Notes under the pieces: generated by a model
Seen by the model: only the letters and a program-made list of their open reading frames with translations
Database searches by the model: none
Told to the model about the DNA's origin: nothing
In this document: in pieces, positions 61,094 to 64,000 of the stretch
Layout: every line of letters starts with the position of its first letter
Position numbering within the stretch: position 1 is the first letter of the stretch
Program-made: the position numbers and the translations under genes
From: JADLDB01 sp040755835
GTDB lineage: Bacteria > Myxococcota > Myxococcia > Myxococcales > Myxococcaceae
DNA: 64,000 nucleotides
Direction: 5' to 3'
Assembly: GCA_040755835.1 (NCBI GenBank)
Contig: JBFMAB010000107.1
Coordinates: 1-64,000, forward strand

Positions 61094-64000
61094 ATGCGAG
61101 CCACGCTGTGCGCCGTTGTCGTCCTCTTCTCCGCGGTGACGTCGGCCGCGCCCCCGAAGCCCGAGGAGGTGCCCGCCGCGCTGCGCGACTGGGGCCCGTG
61201 GGTGCTGCACGACGTGAAGGACGCGAATTGTCCCTTCCTCCACGGCAGCGACACGCGCGCCTGCGCGTGGCCGGGCCGCCTCGAGCTGAAGCTGGACGAC
61301 GCCGGCGGGCGCTTCACGCAGTCCTTCAAGGTGTACCGCGAGGCGTGGCTGCCGCTGCCCGGCGAGGCGAAGCGCTGGCCGCAGGGCGTGCAGGTGGACG
61401 GCCGGCCCGCGGTGGTAGTGCCCGACACCCAGACGGGGCGCCCCGCGGTGCTGCTGGCCGCCGGCGAGCACACCGTCACCGGCGCCTTCTCCTGGGACGC
61501 GCTCCCCGAGGCGCTGGAGATTCCGCCCGACACCGGCCTCCTCGCGCTGGCCGTCAAGGGCGCGGCGGTGGCGCTGCCCAACCGCGACGGCGAGGGCCGC
61601 GTCTTCCTGCAGCGCGGCGCGACGCAGGCCGAGACGGACCGCGTCGAGTTGGACGTGCACCGCCGCGTCACCGACGACATCCCGCTCGTCCTCGCGACGC
61701 GCCTCACGCTGAAGGTGTCGGGGAAGAGCCGCGAGGTGCTGCTGGGCCGCGCCCTGCCCGACGGCTTCGTGCCGATGTCGCTGTCCTCGCCCCTGCCGGT
61801 GCGCGTCGAGCCCGACGGCAAGCTGCGCCTGCAGGTGCGGCCCGGCACGTGGGTGCTGCAGCTGGACGCGCGCCACGACGGCCCGGTGGCGTCGCTCAAG
61901 CGCCCGGCGCCCGACGGCACGTGGATGGAGGGCGACGAGGTGTGGGTGTTCGACGCGCGGCCGTCGCTGCGCCAGGTGCTGGTGGAGGGCGTGTCGGCCG
62001 TCGACCCGTCGCAGACGACGCTGCCCACGGAGTGGCGCGGCTTCCCTGCGTGGGCGATGGGCCCCGCCGACGAGATGAAGCTGACGGAGCGCCGCCGCGG
62101 CGACTCGGAGCCCGCGCCCGACGTCCTCAACCTCTCGCGCACGCTGTGGCTCGACTTCAACGGCGGCGGCTACACCGTGTCCGACCGCATCTCGGGCCAG
62201 CTGCACCGGAGCTGGCGGCTCGAGGTGCAGCCCGGCACCGAATTGGGCCGCGTCGTCGCCTCCGGCGCGGACCAGTCCATCACCCGGCTGGCGCCCGGCG
62301 CGAAGGCCGGCGTCGAGCTGCGCCAGGGCGCGCTGGCGCTCGAGGCCGACAGCCGCCTCGCCGGGCCCATCGGGCGCCTGTCCGCCGTCTCCTGGGACGC
62401 GGACTTCAACTCGGTGTCCACCACGCTGCAGCTGCCGCCCGGCTGGCGCCTCATCTCCGCGAGCGGCGCCGACGACGTGCCCGACACCTGGCTGCAGCAG
62501 TGGACGCTCTTCGACCTCTTCATCGTCCTCATCATCTCGGTGGCGACGGCGCGCCTCTTCGGCGTCGCGTGGGGCGTGCTGGCGCTGGTGGCGCTCGGCC
62601 TGTCCTGGCAGGAGCGCAACGTGCCGCAGTACGTGTGGCTGGTGGTGCTGGCGGCCGAAGGCCTCTTCCGCGTGCTGCCCGTCGGGCGCCTCAAGTCGCT
62701 GTTGCAGGTGACGCGCGTCGCCGCGTGGGGCGCGCTGGTGGTGCTGGCGGTGGCCTTCTCGGTGCAGCACGTGCGCGAAGGCATGTACCCGGCGCTGGCG
62801 CAGACGCGTTCGCTGGGCGGCGTGAAGTCGTACAGCGAGTACTCGACGGAGAATGCGATGCAGTACGCGCGCTCGTCGGGCGAGGGCTGGGCGAACAAAG
62901 ACGGCCGCTTCGACGAGGACGAAGAGCAGGGCTACGGCGTGGGCAGCGGCGGACTCATGAACATGCCTTCGTCGGCGCCGCCGCCGCAGGTGCAGCAGAG
63001 AGTACCGCAGGGCCCCGCGAGCAAGTCGAAGCGCAGCTTCAACGTGCGCGACTACGACAAGAACGCGATGGTGCAGACGGGCCCCGGCCTGCCGCGCTGG
63101 GATTGGACGGCGGTGGAGGTGCGCTTCTCCGGCCCGGTGCAGCGCGACCAGGAATTGTCCTTCTTCCTCCTCGGGCCGACCGCGAACCTGGTGTTGGCCT
63201 TCCTGCGCGTGGCGCTGCTCGCGCTGCTGGGCCTGTGCGTCCTCGGCTTCCCCGGCAGCTTCTGGCCGCAGTCGCTGAAGGCGCTGGTGCGCACGGCGCC
63301 GAAGGCCGCGGCGGTGTTGCTTGCGCTGGCCGTGTCGCTGACGGCCTCCACGGCGCGCGCCGGCGGCCCCGGGGACGAGTGGCCTTCGCCCGCGCTCCTC
63401 GACCAGCTGCGCGCGCGGTTGCTGGAGAAGCCGGACTGCGCGCCGACGTGCGCGTCCAGCCCGCGCCTCCTGCTGGAGGCGTCGCCCACCACGCTGCGCA
63501 TGCGCCTCGAGGTGCTGTCGGGCGCCGAGACGGCGGTGCCGCTGCCGGGCAGCGCGCAGCAGTGGGTGCCCGAGACGGTGCTGCTGGACGGGCGGCCCGC
63601 GGCGGGCCTGCGGCGTCAGCCCGACGGCTCGCTGTGGCTCGCGGTGCCGGCCGGCGCGCACCAGGTGCAGCTGGACGGGCCGTTGCCCTCGCGCGACGTG
63701 GTGCAGGTGGCGCTGCCGCTGCGCAGCTACCGCGTCGAGGCGAAGCTGGACGGCTGGACGCTGGACGGCCTGCACGAGGACGGCGTGGCCGACGACAACC
63801 TGCAGCTGTCGCGCAAGGCCACCAACGGCAAGGGCGAAGGGGCGTCGCTGCAGGTGGGCACGCTGCCGCCCTTCGTGCGCGTCGAGCGCACGCTGGTGCT
63901 GGGCCTCACGTGGACGGTGGAGACGCGCGTCGAGCGCGTGACGCCGACAGGCAGCGCGGTGGTGCTCGAAGTCCCGCTGCTGGCCGGCGAGTCGGTGACG
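61094..64000 (+). CDS. Large exported/membrane protein of unknown function (3' end outside window)
   Basis: Open from ATG 61094 to the window end (969 codons). Signal peptide RATLCAVVVLFSAVTSAAPP. Long beta-rich domain with repeated hydrophobic LLxDGRPAxxL-type motifs, then membrane helices near residues 470-575 (WTLFDLFIVLIISVATARLF, VWLVVLAAEGLFRVLPVG) and about 695-760. A second beta-rich part begins GGPGDEWPSPALLDQLRARL and repeats the LLDGRPA theme (residue about 835), so it is two-lobed. Between the lobes is a Gly/Ser/Met-rich segment (GVGSGGLMNMPSSAPP). No family is recognised. Membrane-embedded, probably with periplasmic lobes. Confidence 0.75.
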   Translation, partial: MRATLCAVVVLFSAVTSAAPPKPEEVPAALRDWGPWVLHDVKDANCPFLHGSDTRACAWPGRLELKLDDAGGRFTQSFKVYREAWLPLPGEAKRWPQGVQVDGRPAVVVPDTQTGRPAVLLAAGEHTVTGAFSWDALPEALEIPPDTGLLALAVKGAAVALPNRDGEGRVFLQRGATQAETDRVELDVHRRVTDDIPLVLATRLTLKVSGKSREVLLGRALPDGFVPMSLSSPLPVRVEPDGKLRLQVRPGTWVLQLDARHDGPVASLKRPAPDGTWMEGDEVWVFDARPSLRQVLVEGVSAVDPSQTTLPTEWRGFPAWAMGPADEMKLTERRRGDSEPAPDVLNLSRTLWLDFNGGGYTVSDRISGQLHRSWRLEVQPGTELGRVVASGADQSITRLAPGAKAGVELRQGALALEADSRLAGPIGRLSAVSWDADFNSVSTTLQLPPGWRLISASGADDVPDTWLQQWTLFDLFIVLIISVATARLFGVAWGVLALVALGLSWQERNVPQYVWLVVLAAEGLFRVLPVGRLKSLLQVTRVAAWGALVVLAVAFSVQHVREGMYPALAQTRSLGGVKSYSEYSTENAMQYARSSGEGWANKDGRFDEDEEQGYGVGSGGLMNMPSSAPPPQVQQRVPQGPASKSKRSFNVRDYDKNAMVQTGPGLPRWDWTAVEVRFSGPVQRDQELSFFLLGPTANLVLAFLRVALLALLGLCVLGFPGSFWPQSLKALVRTAPKAAAVLLALAVSLTASTARAGGPGDEWPSPALLDQLRARLLEKPDCAPTCASSPRLLLEASPTTLRMRLEVLSGAETAVPLPGSAQQWVPETVLLDGRPAAGLRRQPDGSLWLAVPAGAHQVQLDGPLPSRDVVQVALPLRSYRVEAKLDGWTLDGLHEDGVADDNLQLSRKATNGKGEGASLQVGTLPPFVRVERTLVLGLTWTVETRVERVTPTGSAVVLEVPLLAGESVT

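Overview
The window is very GC-rich (about 70% by eye), with G or C at almost every wobble position, so long spurious open frames lie opposite the real genes. The gene content points to a myxobacterium (Myxococcota, probably Myxococcales). It has many exported lipoproteins with Asp-Ala-Gly or poly-Gly linkers, a Ser/Thr kinase with the HRDVNPNN catalytic loop, receiver proteins with DUF4388-like modules, a PilZ protein, Asp-box lipoproteins, and large lipid or polyketide synthases. I saw no tRNA, rRNA, CRISPR array, insertion sequence or phage gene.

Layout. 1-1937: a Gly-rich lipoprotein (cut by the window edge), a secreted alpha/beta-hydrolase and a small membrane protein. 2119-15775: a lipid locus in two divergent arms. 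The minus arm reads fatty acyl-AMP ligase, acyl carrier protein, a 2307-residue KS-AT-ACP-KR-DH synthase fused to an alpha-oxoamine synthase (serine palmitoyltransferase type), then a cyclopropane-synthase-family methyltransferase. The plus arm has two tandem GNAT/YghO-like acyltransferases and a second methyltransferase. The 417-bp divergent region holds an inverted repeat and a good -24/-12 (sigma-54) candidate. 15959-25411: asd, small exported proteins, PilZ, a TM2-like protein, a membrane-sensor/GAF/protein-kinase hybrid and argJ. 25472-31526: a Cys-rich tandem-repeat secreted protein, an HD-like protein, a fumarylacetoacetase-family hydrolase, a pirin remnant, a 5'-3' exonuclease and a TPR protein.

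31745-39366: mreB, lipoproteins, a YkgJ-type protein, a frameshifted TPR pseudogene, rtcA, and a DUF2306-like membrane protein. 39367-44171: a double-AAA+ Clp-type unfoldase fused to a release-factor-like domain that has lost GGQ and the stop-codon loop, a Rieske oxygenase behind three 11-bp direct repeats that resemble CarH-type operators, and a NYN/OST-HTH RNA-binding protein. 44241-49230: four consecutive minus-strand lipoproteins (di-heme cytochrome, beta-propeller, Asp-box, VWA). 49385-55899: a TetR-adaptor-RND-TolC efflux operon. 56247-64000: a CBS protein, receiver proteins, a DUF2330 protein and a large membrane protein cut by the window end.

How genes work together. The lipid locus has most parts of the bacterial ceramide pathway known from Caulobacter (acyl-AMP/ACP loading, serine palmitoyltransferase, candidate ceramide N-acyltransferase). 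Here the oxoamine synthase is welded to a polyketide/PUFA-type elongating synthase, which suggests modified sphingoid bases or amino-ketone lipids. The AAA+/release-factor fusion is the second notable system: the AAA+ D2 module keeps an IGF loop like that used to dock ClpP, and the release-factor part looks like a ribosome-reading but non-hydrolysing adaptor. Both functions are inferred from sequence only.
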